DNA of 64,000 nucleotides from Actinobacillus capsulatus DSM 19761 (GCF_000374285.1 NZ_KB893931.1:62001-126000), one strand, 5' to 3'; positions 50,143 to 60,050 are shown, counted from the stretch's first letter. Notes: generated by a model from the sequence alone, not told the origin. Numbers and translations: made by a program.

Positions 50143-51927
50143 TTAGCCGCAATTCATACACTCACAACGTTCCCTTTCAGTCAAATTAATTTGCTTGTTA
50201 TGGAACTGTTGTAAAGTGCAGCGATGCCCTACGCTGATAATAATACTATTCGGTAATTGCTTTCGAATTGTCCGATACAAAATCGCTTCGGTCGGTTCGT
50301 CTAATGCCGATGTCGTTTCATCAAGAAAGATCAACTCCGGCTTCGCTAATAAAATGCGTACAAATGCCACTCGTTGCAATTCACCCGGTGAAAGCGTTGC
50401 TTGCCAATCGGTATCAAAATCCAGTGAACCCACATATTTGCTCAAACAACACTGTTGCATTGCTGCTTTTAATTGTTCATCCGTCACAACTAAATTCGGA
50501 TAACAAATCGCTTCACGCAAGCTCCCTTGCGGCACATACGGGCGCTGCGGTAAAAATAGCGGTTGTTCTAAACAAGCACGTTCCGCCACGCCGAAAGTTT
50601 CAAATGGATAAATGCCTGCCAATGCTTTTAATAAGGTGGTTTTGCCCGTACCGGAAGCCCCTTGAATTAACAATGAATCTCCAGCTTGTAATTCTATATT
50701 GATATTTTTCAGCAAAATTTGACCGCTTGCGTCTTTGATGCCAAAATCTTTCAGCACAAAGCCTCTTGAACACGGGTAAGGCGCATTTACCGGCATTTGG
50801 TCGAGCTTATCCAAGGTAGTGAAAAAGCCGTATAAACGATTCAAACGGGCTTGGTATAAGGTAAATTCTTCATAAAACAAGCGGAAAAAAGACAACGCAC
50901 GCATTAAGCGGTTAAACGACTGTACCGTTTGATGCATATCGCCTAAAGTCGCTTGACCAGCAAAAAAACGAGGCGCTTGTAGCATCAAGGGTAAAATCAT
51001 CGCAACTTGTGTCACACCGGTATTAAAACCGTCCAACCCCAACATTTTGCGCACAATTTTCCAGCGATTGGCAATAATATAATCGAATTTAGCGGTTAAA
51101 TTATGCTGTTCTCGTGATTCACCCGAATAGAAAGCGATACTTTCGGCATTGTCTCGCACACGAATCAGCGAATAACGATAATCCCCTTGTAGCTTTTCTT
51201 TATTAAAATTTAAACGAATCAGCGGTCGTCCAATCCAAATCGATAAAGCGGTCGCAAAAATGATGAACAAATAAATAAAGAACACAACGCCTTTCGGAAT
51301 ATCTACACCAAATAGTGTCAGTAGTCCCGACAAGCCCCATAAGATAATAGTAAATTCAATCGTTGCCACAATCGAATTAATCACGCCTCGAGTGACTTCA
51401 ACTGTCCCCGTTACAAAAGCAGTCGCATCTTGTTCGATACGTTGATCGATATTATCCGGCAACGTTTGCTCATACTGTAGCAGATAGTAATTTTTATTTT
51501 GCAACCAGCGATTTAACATCTCACTGTTGAGCTTTTCCAACCACTTAATTTCAAACGATTGGGTAAGAAAATAATTGATAATCGAGTGAATAATCTTCAC
51601 CACCACCAATAACGCATTAATCCCTGCAAAAAACCAAAACGCCTCGACCGCCTTGTCTTGCAACGATTTATATAAGCCATTGTAGAAAAAGGTATTTAAT
51701 ACGCTAATCCGTACTTCAAGTAGGATAAAAAAGATCAGCAATAAAAGTAAGCCGAGTGTTTTTGCTTTATGGCTTTTTTGCCAACAAGGGCGAGTGATAT
51801 GCCAAAAGCGCTGACCGAATTCGGTTTGTTTGAGTAACCAGCCCGCAAGCAAAAGTCCGGCAGACACACAACAAAGCGCACTTATTAACCACAAAAAACT
51901 ATTATTTAATTCTGTTTGCCAGTTCAT
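50143..51927 (-). CDS. YddA/SbmA-like ABC transporter (membrane plus ATPase domain)
   Basis: A 594-residue half-transporter of the peroxisomal-ALD-like (ABCD) group found in bacteria as YddA. N-terminal membrane domain with about six helices: LISALCCVSAGLLLAGWLL, LGLLLLLIFFILLEVRISVLNTFFYNGLYKSLQ, and others. C-terminal ATPase with Walker A QGASGTGKTTLLKAL, signature LSPGELQRVAF, Walker B LIFLDETTSALDE, and H-loop SVGHR. It is transcribed alone between the TonB receptor gene and rpsB. The substrate is unknown; SbmA-type relatives move peptides and YddA-type ones may handle vitamin-like or lipid molecules. Confidence 0.85.
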   Translation of the reverse strand: MNWQTELNNSFLWLISALCCVSAGLLLAGWLLKQTEFGQRFWHITRPCWQKSHKAKTLGLLLLLIFFILLEVRISVLNTFFYNGLYKSLQDKAVEAFWFFAGINALLVVVKIIHSIINYFLTQSFEIKWLEKLNSEMLNRWLQNKNYYLLQYEQTLPDNIDQRIEQDATAFVTGTVEVTRGVINSIVATIEFTIILWGLSGLLTLFGVDIPKGVVFFIYLFIIFATALSIWIGRPLIRLNFNKEKLQGDYRYSLIRVRDNAESIAFYSGESREQHNLTAKFDYIIANRWKIVRKMLGLDGFNTGVTQVAMILPLMLQAPRFFAGQATLGDMHQTVQSFNRLMRALSFFRLFYEEFTLYQARLNRLYGFFTTLDKLDQMPVNAPYPCSRGFVLKDFGIKDASGQILLKNINIELQAGDSLLIQGASGTGKTTLLKALAGIYPFETFGVAERACLEQPLFLPQRPYVPQGSLREAICYPNLVVTDEQLKAAMQQCCLSKYVGSLDFDTDWQATLSPGELQRVAFVRILLAKPELIFLDETTSALDEPTEAILYRTIRKQLPNSIIISVGHRCTLQQFHNKQINLTERERCECMNCG

Positions 51928-51976
51928 TTAACCACTGTCTAAAAAAATACCAAATTACGTTTCCAAATAAAAAAAA

Positions 51977-52022
51977 ACAAGCGGTCAGAATTGGCAAATT
52001 TTTTGCAAAATCCGACCGCTTG
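51977..52022. terminator. Inverted USS pair downstream of the TonB receptor gene
   Basis: ACAAGCGGTC and GACCGCTTG face each other across a T-rich loop just past the receptor stop codon. On the minus strand it is followed by a long T-run, making a good terminator. Confidence 0.8.
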
Positions 52023-52033
52023 CCAAAGCCTAT

Positions 52034-54172
52034 TTAAAATGAATATTCCATATTTGCCCAGTAAGTACGAGGCATACCTAACACGGCAAAACTGCGGTCA
52101 TATTGACCTCGTTGCACCTGCCAGTAACGTTTGTTAAAGGCATTTTCCACCCCGCCACGTAAGGTCAGCGTCTGTTTATCCGCTACTTTCACCACATATT
52201 TCGCCCCAAAATCCACCGTAGTATAAGACGGTAAACGATAATTCGCTGCGCTATCTTGGTAAGATTTTCCATAGTATTGTAATGCGGCATTCAGCGTTAA
52301 GTTAGCCACAAACGGCGTATCCCATTCCACATTCGCTTTTGCCATCCAACGAGGGCTGGTGACTTGTACGCCGTCAACAAAAGTATCCTTATAGGTTGGG
52401 AAATCAAATAATTTCGCTTGGTTATAAGTTATACCTAAGGACGGACGTAACGTATTATTTAGCAAACTCGCATAGGTATTAAATTCAATTCCACGGTTAC
52501 GCTCTTTGCCATGCGCTTTACCCGCAAGTGCTTTCAATGTGGCTTGATTACCACGAATAATCCCCGGACGGCGAATTTCATAAGCACTTAACGTAGTAGT
52601 GAGCCAGTTATCCCAATTTTTACGCACCCCAACTTCGATTTGCTTGCTGACACGAGGATTATTCATTTCACCAGTTTCAACATCAATATTCCCCGGTTCT
52701 AAATCTTCCAAATAGTTGCCGTAAAGCACTAAATCCGGATTCGGCACATAAGCAAGGGTTACCATCGGGCTAAAGCGATCCGCTTTCACTTCCGTACCGG
52801 CTTTTTTATCTTGTTGTTTAATCCATTGCAAACGACCGCCTAAAGTTAGACGAACGCTATTCTCAATAAAACCTAAGGTATCCGCAAAGGCAAGGCTATT
52901 GGCGCTCAGTTTTGAATCCACCCCTTGGGTATTTGCAGTTAAATCAAAGTTTTTTAACGGCGCAAAGCTTGGTGCATAGATTGTACCGCCTTTAATTTTT
53001 CCGTTAGTTTTACTGCTTTGGTCATGATCTCGCTGGCGTACCACCGAATCAAAGGCTAAATTCCAATTATGTGAAATTGCCCCTGTTTCAAAGTCGCCTT
53101 GTAATTTCAAATTACCGCTGGTAGTACGAGAACGGAAATCAATACCACGAATACCGCTTACTTCAAATTCTCCATTCTGCTTAAGCGAAGTAATCTGTCC
53201 GAATGCACCCGAATAACGAGACTCCATATGGCCTAAACCGCCGAATAACATCATTCCGTAAGGCAAATCATATTCGAATGTCCCCATCACGGTTTCATCT
53301 TTAGTGGTCTGCCCTAACCAATGCGGATTTAAGTTAGTTTTACCGTTTGGCGCAGCAGGAACGGTATAAGCGAGATTTTGCAAGTCCTGTAAACGTGCAC
53401 GTCCGCCATCAGTATCACGTTTGCTATACATATAATCCAAACCGACGCGTAATTTATCGCCTTGGTAATCAGCGCCGATCGCTAATTCTTTATTCATTTC
53501 ATCATAATCATTACGTGCCGTATTGCCGTCACGGTATTTACCGCTTACACGTACACCCCATTCTTTATTCGCACCGAAACGGCGACCGAAATCGAACGAT
53601 TCTTGTAAACGATTATTGCTATACCAGCCGAAACCTATTTTATTAATGTTCTCATCGGTTGCACGTTTGGTTTCGATATTCATTGACGCACCGGCAGAAC
53701 CTTCCGGATCCATACCGGTAGTTGCAGTGGAAGCACCTTTAATCAATTGTGCCGAAGCCACCGCTGCAGTTGGGGAATTATAAGTCGAATATAAACCTGC
53801 CAAACCGTTTACACTCACTTGACGCATATCTAATTGTAAGTTACGCACATACACGCCGGAGAGCGTATTGGTTTCACCGCCAAAATTCATTACCGAAGCA
53901 TCAGTTTTGGCAATCGCATCCACCACATTTCGAGGCGCTTTATCTTCAAACGCTTTCTCATCATAATTCACTACAGAAATCGGTGAAGTAAAGGCAGTCT
54001 GTCTGCCAAGCAAACTTAAATTCACAATTTCTTTTTGTTTATCGCCTGCTGCTTTCGCTTTTTCAAATTGCGCACTGACGTTGACTTGTTCAAGCGTTGC
54101 AGCTTCATCAGCAAATGCGATTGTCGGTAACGTAAATAATGCGCTATAAATCACACTATATTTGAATTTCAT
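52034..54172 (-). CDS. TonB-dependent siderophore receptor
   Basis: A 712-residue outer-membrane receptor of the siderophore (TIGR01783-like) type: signal peptide ending TIAFA, TonB box region ATLEQVNVSAQ, plug with SPISVVNYDEKAFEDKAPRNVVDAIAKTDASV and GVYVRNLQLDMRQVSVNGL, then a 22-strand barrel ending NMEYSF with terminal Phe. A Fur-like box stands about 55 nt upstream. It is monocistronic. It resembles hydroxamate-type receptors such as FhuE, but the ligand cannot be assigned; no siderophore synthesis or permease genes are adjacent. Confidence 0.88.
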   Translation of the reverse strand: MKFKYSVIYSALFTLPTIAFADEAATLEQVNVSAQFEKAKAAGDKQKEIVNLSLLGRQTAFTSPISVVNYDEKAFEDKAPRNVVDAIAKTDASVMNFGGETNTLSGVYVRNLQLDMRQVSVNGLAGLYSTYNSPTAAVASAQLIKGASTATTGMDPEGSAGASMNIETKRATDENINKIGFGWYSNNRLQESFDFGRRFGANKEWGVRVSGKYRDGNTARNDYDEMNKELAIGADYQGDKLRVGLDYMYSKRDTDGGRARLQDLQNLAYTVPAAPNGKTNLNPHWLGQTTKDETVMGTFEYDLPYGMMLFGGLGHMESRYSGAFGQITSLKQNGEFEVSGIRGIDFRSRTTSGNLKLQGDFETGAISHNWNLAFDSVVRQRDHDQSSKTNGKIKGGTIYAPSFAPLKNFDLTANTQGVDSKLSANSLAFADTLGFIENSVRLTLGGRLQWIKQQDKKAGTEVKADRFSPMVTLAYVPNPDLVLYGNYLEDLEPGNIDVETGEMNNPRVSKQIEVGVRKNWDNWLTTTLSAYEIRRPGIIRGNQATLKALAGKAHGKERNRGIEFNTYASLLNNTLRPSLGITYNQAKLFDFPTYKDTFVDGVQVTSPRWMAKANVEWDTPFVANLTLNAALQYYGKSYQDSAANYRLPSYTTVDFGAKYVVKVADKQTLTLRGGVENAFNKRYWQVQRGQYDRSFAVLGMPRTYWANMEYSF

Positions 54173-54225
54173 ACCAATACTTCCATAAAATAATTAATAG
54201 AAAATACCCAAATCAATAGATTCTA

Positions 54226-54244
54226 CTTATTGAAAATAATTCTC
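54226..54244. promoter_or_regulatory. Fur-like box upstream of the siderophore receptor
   Basis: On the minus strand GAGAATTATTTTCAATAAG matches 12 of 19 Fur consensus positions and shares GAGAATTATT with the tonB box. It lies 54 nt upstream of the receptor start codon. Confidence 0.55.
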
Positions 54245-54408
54245 AATCATATCCTAAGATCATACATTGCTTTCAAATAGAAATCACGCTGTTCCTTCAA
54301 TTTTTTATTTACAAAGTAATAGCCAAAACCAATAAGTGGTCATTTTTAATCCAAAACTTGCAAAAGTCTGAGTAAAAACAACCGCTTGTTAGCAATACAC
54401 GAAAGAAA

Positions 54409-56409
54409 TTAAAACTGTCGTTGATCTTTCATCAGCCAACCGAATAAGCCGATAATCAGCATCATCACCATAATCAAAGCCGAACCGTATGCCACCGCCA
54501 ATCCGTAAGCACCGTCTTCCACTCGATTCAGAATATAAGAGGTTGCCACTCTAGTACTCGGTGAAACTAAAAACACGATCGCACTAATTGTGGTCATCGA
54601 ACGAACAAAACTCGTCACCAATGCCGATAAAAATGCCGGCTTTAATAGTGGTAACGTCACAAACAATAAGGTTTTCAGTGAACTCACTCTTAATGAAAAC
54701 GAAGCTTCATCGAGTGATTTATCCAATTGCTGCAATGCCGCCATACAGGCTCGCATACCAATCGGCATATTGCGTGTTACCATTGACAATACAATAATCG
54801 CCGCCGTGCCGGTGAGATAAAGCGGCGAATGATTAAACGCCACCACATAAGACACACCGGCAACCGTCCCCGGTACGGCAAAACAAAGTAAGGTAACGAA
54901 TTCCAAGCTTTGCTTGCCGACAAACATACGGCGAGTAAGCAGATAAGCGATCAATAAGCCCAATACCGCACTAATCGGCGCAGCAATCAGAGAAAACAAC
55001 ACGGTTTGAATCAATGACGGAAAACCGCCTTGATCCCATCCTTGCCCAAATAGCTTGCGATAATTTTCTAAGGTAAAGCTATGATCCACGCCCCAATTTA
55101 CGGTGAAGCTGCCGTAAAAAATCGAACCATACAGCAAAACGGTAAAACCGACCCAAGCGGCAAGTATGCAAAAAATTAGGCTTTTTAGACCGCTTGGTAA
55201 AGGCTGGAATGTACCTCGATACCCCTTTCCGGATACCGTGACATAAGACCCTTTACCAATCCACCAATACTGAATCAGAAAAAACAGCAATGAAAAGCCG
55301 AGTAAAATCGCACCTAAACCGCTTGCCGCCGCATAATCCAATTGCGTGCCGACAAGGTAAAAATAAATTTGGCTCGCCAAAACATCGAAATTACCACCCA
55401 ACACAAACGGCGTACTAAAATCGGCAAGTGATTGCACGGTAATCACTAAAAACGAATTGGCTAATGCCGGTTTAAGCAACGGTAATAATGCAAAGCGAAA
55501 GGTTTGCAAACTGTTTGCTCGTAACGTATAGCTCGCCTCTTCCAACACCACGTTAGATGACTTTAACGTGCCTTCTAAAATCATAAACGCCATCGGGGTA
55601 AGCGCCAAAGTGTGCGAAAGTGCAATCCCTGTAAAGCCATACAGCCAATTTGCACTAAAACCGAAATATTCCACCAAAAAGCCGGTAAGATAACCGGAAC
55701 GCCCGAGCATTAACGTAATGCCCAAACTCACCACAAAAGGCGGTGTGACCATCGGCAACACCGAAAAGAATTTACTGAGCAAGCGAGTACGTTTGCTTGC
55801 CATTCGAGTAGTATAAAGCGCAAAACATAAACCAAGAACAGTGGATAACATGCCCACGGTTGCCGATACACTTAACGAATTCCAAATAATACGTAAAAGA
55901 TAGCTTTGCTCTAGGATCACAAGCGCATTGCCTTCGCTGAACATCGTGCTAAAAATTGTGGTGATCGGATATAAAATAAAAAGCGCTATTGTCAATACCA
56001 CAGCTAACAAGCTCACAATCATAAAACGATCGGCTTGTAACACCTTTAAAGTCGCCAACGCATTACTGCTTATCGCTAATAAAGCTAAAGTGAGAAATAT
56101 AATCGCATAGCCAAAACGATAATTGAGATAGACTGCAGATGATAAGACAAAAAATGTGAGTAACAGCACCAAACCTAATTCAATTCGGCTGCGTAAAGTG
56201 AGATCTTTGATGTAACGAAACACTGGAAAAATCAGTAAACCGCCAAACCAAAGCCAACTGATATTAACGTTACTCCAGCCCATTGCCGCAACAAGTTCGC
56301 CTTTGCTTGCACCAAATAACCCGTAATCTAATGCCTGCGAGGGCAAATAAGCAAAGGCAAGCAATGCTAATAAGATCCAAAGATAAGAATGAGAAAAACG
56401 TTGTAACAT
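54409..56409 (-). CDS. afuB: AfuB/FbpB-type ABC permease (fused double permease)
   Basis: A 666-residue inner-membrane permease with two fused binding-protein-dependent transport domains. Each half ends with an EAA-type loop contacting an ATPase: EEASYTLRANSLQTFRFALLPLLKPA in the first half and DEASFSLRVSSLKTLLFVTLPLLKPA in the second. About 12-14 helices. It lies 130 nt downstream of the AfuA-like binding protein gene, with a terminator-like hairpin and inverted USS in the gap. No ATPase gene follows, although AfuABC and FbpABC systems need one. Substrate is ferric iron or phosphorylated sugars by family. Confidence 0.83.
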   Translation of the reverse strand: MLQRFSHSYLWILLALLAFAYLPSQALDYGLFGASKGELVAAMGWSNVNISWLWFGGLLIFPVFRYIKDLTLRSRIELGLVLLLTFFVLSSAVYLNYRFGYAIIFLTLALLAISSNALATLKVLQADRFMIVSLLAVVLTIALFILYPITTIFSTMFSEGNALVILEQSYLLRIIWNSLSVSATVGMLSTVLGLCFALYTTRMASKRTRLLSKFFSVLPMVTPPFVVSLGITLMLGRSGYLTGFLVEYFGFSANWLYGFTGIALSHTLALTPMAFMILEGTLKSSNVVLEEASYTLRANSLQTFRFALLPLLKPALANSFLVITVQSLADFSTPFVLGGNFDVLASQIYFYLVGTQLDYAAASGLGAILLGFSLLFFLIQYWWIGKGSYVTVSGKGYRGTFQPLPSGLKSLIFCILAAWVGFTVLLYGSIFYGSFTVNWGVDHSFTLENYRKLFGQGWDQGGFPSLIQTVLFSLIAAPISAVLGLLIAYLLTRRMFVGKQSLEFVTLLCFAVPGTVAGVSYVVAFNHSPLYLTGTAAIIVLSMVTRNMPIGMRACMAALQQLDKSLDEASFSLRVSSLKTLLFVTLPLLKPAFLSALVTSFVRSMTTISAIVFLVSPSTRVATSYILNRVEDGAYGLAVAYGSALIMVMMLIIGLFGWLMKDQRQF

Positions 56410-56427
56410 AAAGGGTTTGTGCTATTC

Positions 56428-56457
56428 AAAAAAAGAAACCACGACATAGCGTGGTTT
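56428..56457 (-). terminator. Terminator between the afuA-like and afuB-like genes
   Basis: On the minus strand AAACCACG-CTATGT-CGTGGTTT is followed by CTTTTTTTG. It would stop part of the transcription after the binding protein, raising its level over the permease. Confidence 0.75.
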
Positions 56458-56460
56458 ATA

Positions 56461-56527
56461 AGCGGTTAAATTTAGCCGAAATTTTGCAAATGTTTTTGTA
56501 AAAATTGAGGAAAATTCAACCGCTTGT
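56461..56527. repeat. Inverted USS pair in the afuA-afuB gap
   Basis: AGCGGTTAAATTT (56461) and the opposite-facing CAACCGCTTGTT (56518 onward) form a second possible hairpin upstream of the terminator. Both copies are slightly degenerate. Confidence 0.55.
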
Positions 56528-56539
56528 TATCAAAGAAAA

Positions 56540-57571
56540 TTATTTCGCTAATTTAATTTCGGTAAGCCATTTATCAATTAAACGCTTACCTTCCTGACTC
56601 GAACCGAATTTATCAAAATCGAAATCCAATAAGTCGAGTTTTTTCAGATCTACCGAACTTGGCGAAGCCTTCGCATTCACATTGGTCGGAATCTGATACA
56701 CACCATGTTCTCGCCATGGTAATTCTTGCGCTTCCGCACTTAACACGTAATCCATAAATAATTTCGCATTTTCCAAATTACGTGCATTTTTAATAATACT
56801 TGCCCCGCCTAACGCATAGCCGACTTTGCCTTCCGGAATCACTGTTTCAACCGGCGCACCTTTTTCCTTTTCCGTGGCATAAGCGTGTACAAAGCCGATA
56901 CTTGCGCTACTTTCGCCACGAGAAAGATTTGCCGTAACTAAATTACTTTTTACATATTGTGACACATTTTCGTTTAATTTTTTAAGGTACTCAAAGGCTT
57001 TTTCTTCACCCAATTTCTGAATAAGTGTTGCCATAATCGTGTAAGTCGTCCCTGAAGATCTGGGATCCGGCAGTTGAATTTCGCCTTTAAATTGCGGATT
57101 CAACAAATCTTCCCAGTTTTGTGGTGCTTTCACGCCCAATTTCTGTAACTTCTCACTATTTACCCCGAAGCCCAACACTAACATATAGATAATTGAGGTT
57201 TTATCTCCACGTTTTTCCATTAGTGATTTAAATTGCGGCAGAATCTCCGCTTGTTTTGGCGAACGATAACTTTCTAATAAGCCGAGTTCTCCGGCTTGGA
57301 AATGCGGCTCAATCGTACCGCCAACCCAAATATCCGCTTGTGGATTGTCTTTTTCCGCTTTAATTTTGCCAAAAATCGTACCGGTACCGCCGTGGATAAA
57401 CTGCGTTTCAACCTGATATTGCTTCGCAAACTTTTGAGTTAAGTTTTCACACACCTCATTTTGCACCGTACAATAAACGGTTAAACGCCCCTCCGCCTGA
57501 GCTGTGTTCGCACTTAATAATGCCGATGTTGTACTTGCGATTAGAGCCAACGTTTTTAGTTTTGCTTTCAT
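56540..57571 (-). CDS. afuA: AfuA-type periplasmic substrate-binding protein
   Basis: A 343-residue binding protein with a cleaved signal peptide (ending NTAQAEG). The mature part matches AfuA proteins: RLTVYCTVQNEVCENLTQKFAKQY, then ADIWVGGTIEPHFQAGELGLLESY and PDPRSSGTTYTIMATL. AfuA was first described in A. pleuropneumoniae as an iron-binding protein, and later AfuA proteins were shown to bind hexose phosphates. The VYCT start replaces the Tyr/Asn iron ligands typical of FbpA, favouring the sugar-phosphate type. ATG 57571 has AAGGAT upstream. The symbol is family-level. Confidence 0.8.
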   Translation of the reverse strand: MKAKLKTLALIASTTSALLSANTAQAEGRLTVYCTVQNEVCENLTQKFAKQYQVETQFIHGGTGTIFGKIKAEKDNPQADIWVGGTIEPHFQAGELGLLESYRSPKQAEILPQFKSLMEKRGDKTSIIYMLVLGFGVNSEKLQKLGVKAPQNWEDLLNPQFKGEIQLPDPRSSGTTYTIMATLIQKLGEEKAFEYLKKLNENVSQYVKSNLVTANLSRGESSASIGFVHAYATEKEKGAPVETVIPEGKVGYALGGASIIKNARNLENAKLFMDYVLSAEAQELPWREHGVYQIPTNVNAKASPSSVDLKKLDLLDFDFDKFGSSQEGKRLIDKWLTEIKLAK

Positions 57572-57821
57572 TATGCTTATCCTTTTTATTTACAGAAAAC
57601 AGTGCGTCATTCTCAAGATAAACAGACATGATTTAAAGGGTCAGAAATTAATATTTTAACAGGGTCAGATTTACAAATCATTCAGGAGGATTTTGAAGAT
57701 ACATATTACATAAAGTATAACATATTAATTTATAAAAAGAATTTTTAAATAAAAAGTCGGTAAAGATAGCTAAAATAATCATTACCGACTTTTTATCTTA
57801 TAGCAAATAATTATACCTTTA
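57572..57821. other. Junction between afuA and the ATPase/protease island
   Basis: This 250-nt stretch holds the afuA promoter region, two close GGGTCAGA direct repeats (57638 and 57662), an AGGAGG-like motif with no gene behind it, and the terminator at 57751-57794. No gene is seen. Confidence 0.5.
57751..57794. terminator. Terminator of the ATPase/protease operon
   Basis: AAAAAGTCGGTAA and TTACCGACTTTTT form a 13-bp perfect stem (loop 18 nt) with A and T flanks, working in both directions. It lies 28 nt past the protease stop codon. Confidence 0.85.
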
Positions 57822-60050
57822 CTAGTGAAATTCTATTTCTTCATTAACTTTTTCATTAATATCAATTCTATTTTGGATATCAATTATCTTCACTAACCAA
57901 CCATTTAATGTACAGTTTCTAATAAACTCATCAATTCTATTTATGCCATTCATTTCTTTGAGAGTTACTACTACTCCAAATCTAACACCTATTCCATCTT
58001 TTGGGTCTAATCTATTATTAGTTTTCACTTCCATTCCCCAATTCTTATTGTTATAAGAATCTTTAGGAATCATTCTTTTAGTTGCGCTCTCTGCAATATA
58101 CTTTACATTATCCCATTTTCTAAATTGCTTCCTTGCTTCCCCCTCCAAAAGATAATTTTTTTCTCCATTCAACTCTTCATCTCTATTTTGCTTATCTCCC
58201 TTAATATCACTAACTTTATTATCCTTACCAATCCGACCGAAATGAAGGTTAAGTTCAGTATTTGTATAATCTACCCCCTGTGATCTATCACATAATGGGA
58301 AATAGCACATCGTTGCCCTTGCAATATATGGATATTTATTATTTTTAAGTGGAACTGGGAAATGATAATTATATGAATTCCATTTTTCACTAATATCGGA
58401 TACTACAAATTTAATTTCATCATCTTTAGTTTGAATTATATTATTAATATGAATAGGAACAATTCCATGTCCATATAACGCGACCTCTTCAGGGCTTGGC
58501 TTTTCATTCCAATTTCTAGCAGAATCAATAATTAGAGCCTTAGCAACTTCTCTATTTAATCCCAATACATCTATTAAATACGACAATTTACGAGCAATCC
58601 AAGGTGCTGCAAATGAGGTTCCTGCTACATTTGCCACTCCTAGCGGTTCACAGACCTTAATATATTGCTCCTCACTTCCACCATAATAACTCACATCCGG
58701 TTTTGCAAAAAATGATAAAACTAACCCTTTTCTAGAGTACTTGGTTGATAAGCCTCTCTTTGTTACAGAATTTACAACTATACTGTTCACTGAATCTGCA
58801 GGAGAGCCTATTTTAACAATTTCTTCACTCGGTTTATTCGTACCCGCAACAACAAATATCACATCATTTTCAAACTGAATATGATCTAAAACAGCCGCTT
58901 CGGCTGAAATGAAGTTATCATTAATTTCTTGATTACTACCAAGAGAAATATTCCACACTTTTATATCTGTATTACTTAAAACGATACTCTTAATTTGTTT
59001 AATAATAGAAAAAGAAGAAAATTCAGCACCTACGGCTACTCCAAAATGCCTTACTTTAAATCTACCGCACCCATCATCTAACCACGGATTTAATTTTGCT
59101 CCATCCACGATAATCGATGATACTGCTGTTCCGTGACGATAGTCATTAGAATTTCTAGGAATGTCTTTTGATACCATTTCATGGTACTCTACCCATTCAC
59201 TAAAATATACATTACAATCAAATAATGTATCTATAACACCTATAGTAGGTTCTATAGATGGAGAAGGTATTTCCATCATATTATTTTGATATTTATTAAT
59301 AAAATCATCAGGAGATAATGTGGTCAAATCTACAGTTGCCATAGAAACGAGATAAGGAGCTTTCTCAAAAAGTACTTCTACTTGTTTTTTCTCCAAATAT
59401 ACTGTTTGATTATCTAAAATCCTAGTACTCAAAAGCTCTATACCTAATGCTTCAAATAGTGTTTTTACATCTTCCTTAACGTCATAAAGCGTTATTATAC
59501 TTTGCTCCAGTTCTATGTTTGGCAGTTCAACTTCAAAAGCATCAATATAAGAAGCATCCGCAATGACTTGTTTAAATCCTGTCATTGGGAGAGACAAACT
59601 TTTAAATTTAGTTTTATTAGAAATATTCTCCAAGATCTTCTTGCTTATGTTACCTGAAAATTCCGTTGTTAAAATTTCAGAAGCTTTAGAAAGTTTATCT
59701 ATACTAGAATTCAAATCTTTTAAATCAAGAAAATAAGTAATTATATGTTTAGTTTTTTCTTTATTAAACTTAACTCCTACAATAGTTTTATTAGAATCTT
59801 TACCTTTAAAAATCCCATTTATACGATTACTTTTAGCAATAATTTTATTATAACAAACACTAATTAGAATTCCCTCAAAAGGCTTTAGCTCTTTATCCCA
59901 AAATTCTTTAATTTGACGTAGCTGTGATTGAAGCTTTAATAAATGTTCACTTGATACATTTTTTCGGCTATTCATTACAATTCCACCGCCATTGCTAGTT
60001 TTTGATGCTTGAATAAAGCGTTTTCCTTTTAATTCTAATACATTATTCAT
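57822..60050 (-). CDS. S8 family serine protease (subtilase) of an ATPase/protease module
   Basis: A 742-residue protein with a subtilisin-like domain in the middle. The catalytic triad is intact: Asp274 in TIGVIDTLFD, His306 in YRHGTAVSS, Ser479 in VAGTSFAAPW, with oxyanion Asn near 405 in VVAGTN. About 260 residues precede and 240 follow this domain, without recognised domains. There is no signal peptide, so it acts in the cytoplasm. It overlaps the AAA ATPase gene by 8 nt (ATGAATAA) and has AGAGGAAA as SD inside that gene. Such S8/AAA pairs occur in bacterial mobile regions and are predicted anti-phage modules (I recall the names IteA/IteS, unverified). Base composition is very AT-rich and no USS is present. 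Confidence 0.85.
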   Translation of the reverse strand: MNNVLELKGKRFIQASKTSNGGGIVMNSRKNVSSEHLLKLQSQLRQIKEFWDKELKPFEGILISVCYNKIIAKSNRINGIFKGKDSNKTIVGVKFNKEKTKHIITYFLDLKDLNSSIDKLSKASEILTTEFSGNISKKILENISNKTKFKSLSLPMTGFKQVIADASYIDAFEVELPNIELEQSIITLYDVKEDVKTLFEALGIELLSTRILDNQTVYLEKKQVEVLFEKAPYLVSMATVDLTTLSPDDFINKYQNNMMEIPSPSIEPTIGVIDTLFDCNVYFSEWVEYHEMVSKDIPRNSNDYRHGTAVSSIIVDGAKLNPWLDDGCGRFKVRHFGVAVGAEFSSFSIIKQIKSIVLSNTDIKVWNISLGSNQEINDNFISAEAAVLDHIQFENDVIFVVAGTNKPSEEIVKIGSPADSVNSIVVNSVTKRGLSTKYSRKGLVLSFFAKPDVSYYGGSEEQYIKVCEPLGVANVAGTSFAAPWIARKLSYLIDVLGLNREVAKALIIDSARNWNEKPSPEEVALYGHGIVPIHINNIIQTKDDEIKFVVSDISEKWNSYNYHFPVPLKNNKYPYIARATMCYFPLCDRSQGVDYTNTELNLHFGRIGKDNKVSDIKGDKQNRDEELNGEKNYLLEGEARKQFRKWDNVKYIAESATKRMIPKDSYNNKNWGMEVKTNNRLDPKDGIGVRFGVVVTLKEMNGINRIDEFIRNCTLNGWLVKIIDIQNRIDINEKVNEEIEFH

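Noticed and set aside
57600-57640. Possible Fur box before the afuA-like gene
   Set aside because: Only a short GAGAAT-like match is visible; too weak to support.
57660-57695. AGGAGG motif as a ribosome binding site
   Set aside because: No open frame follows it on the plus strand, and the minus strand holds only spacer.
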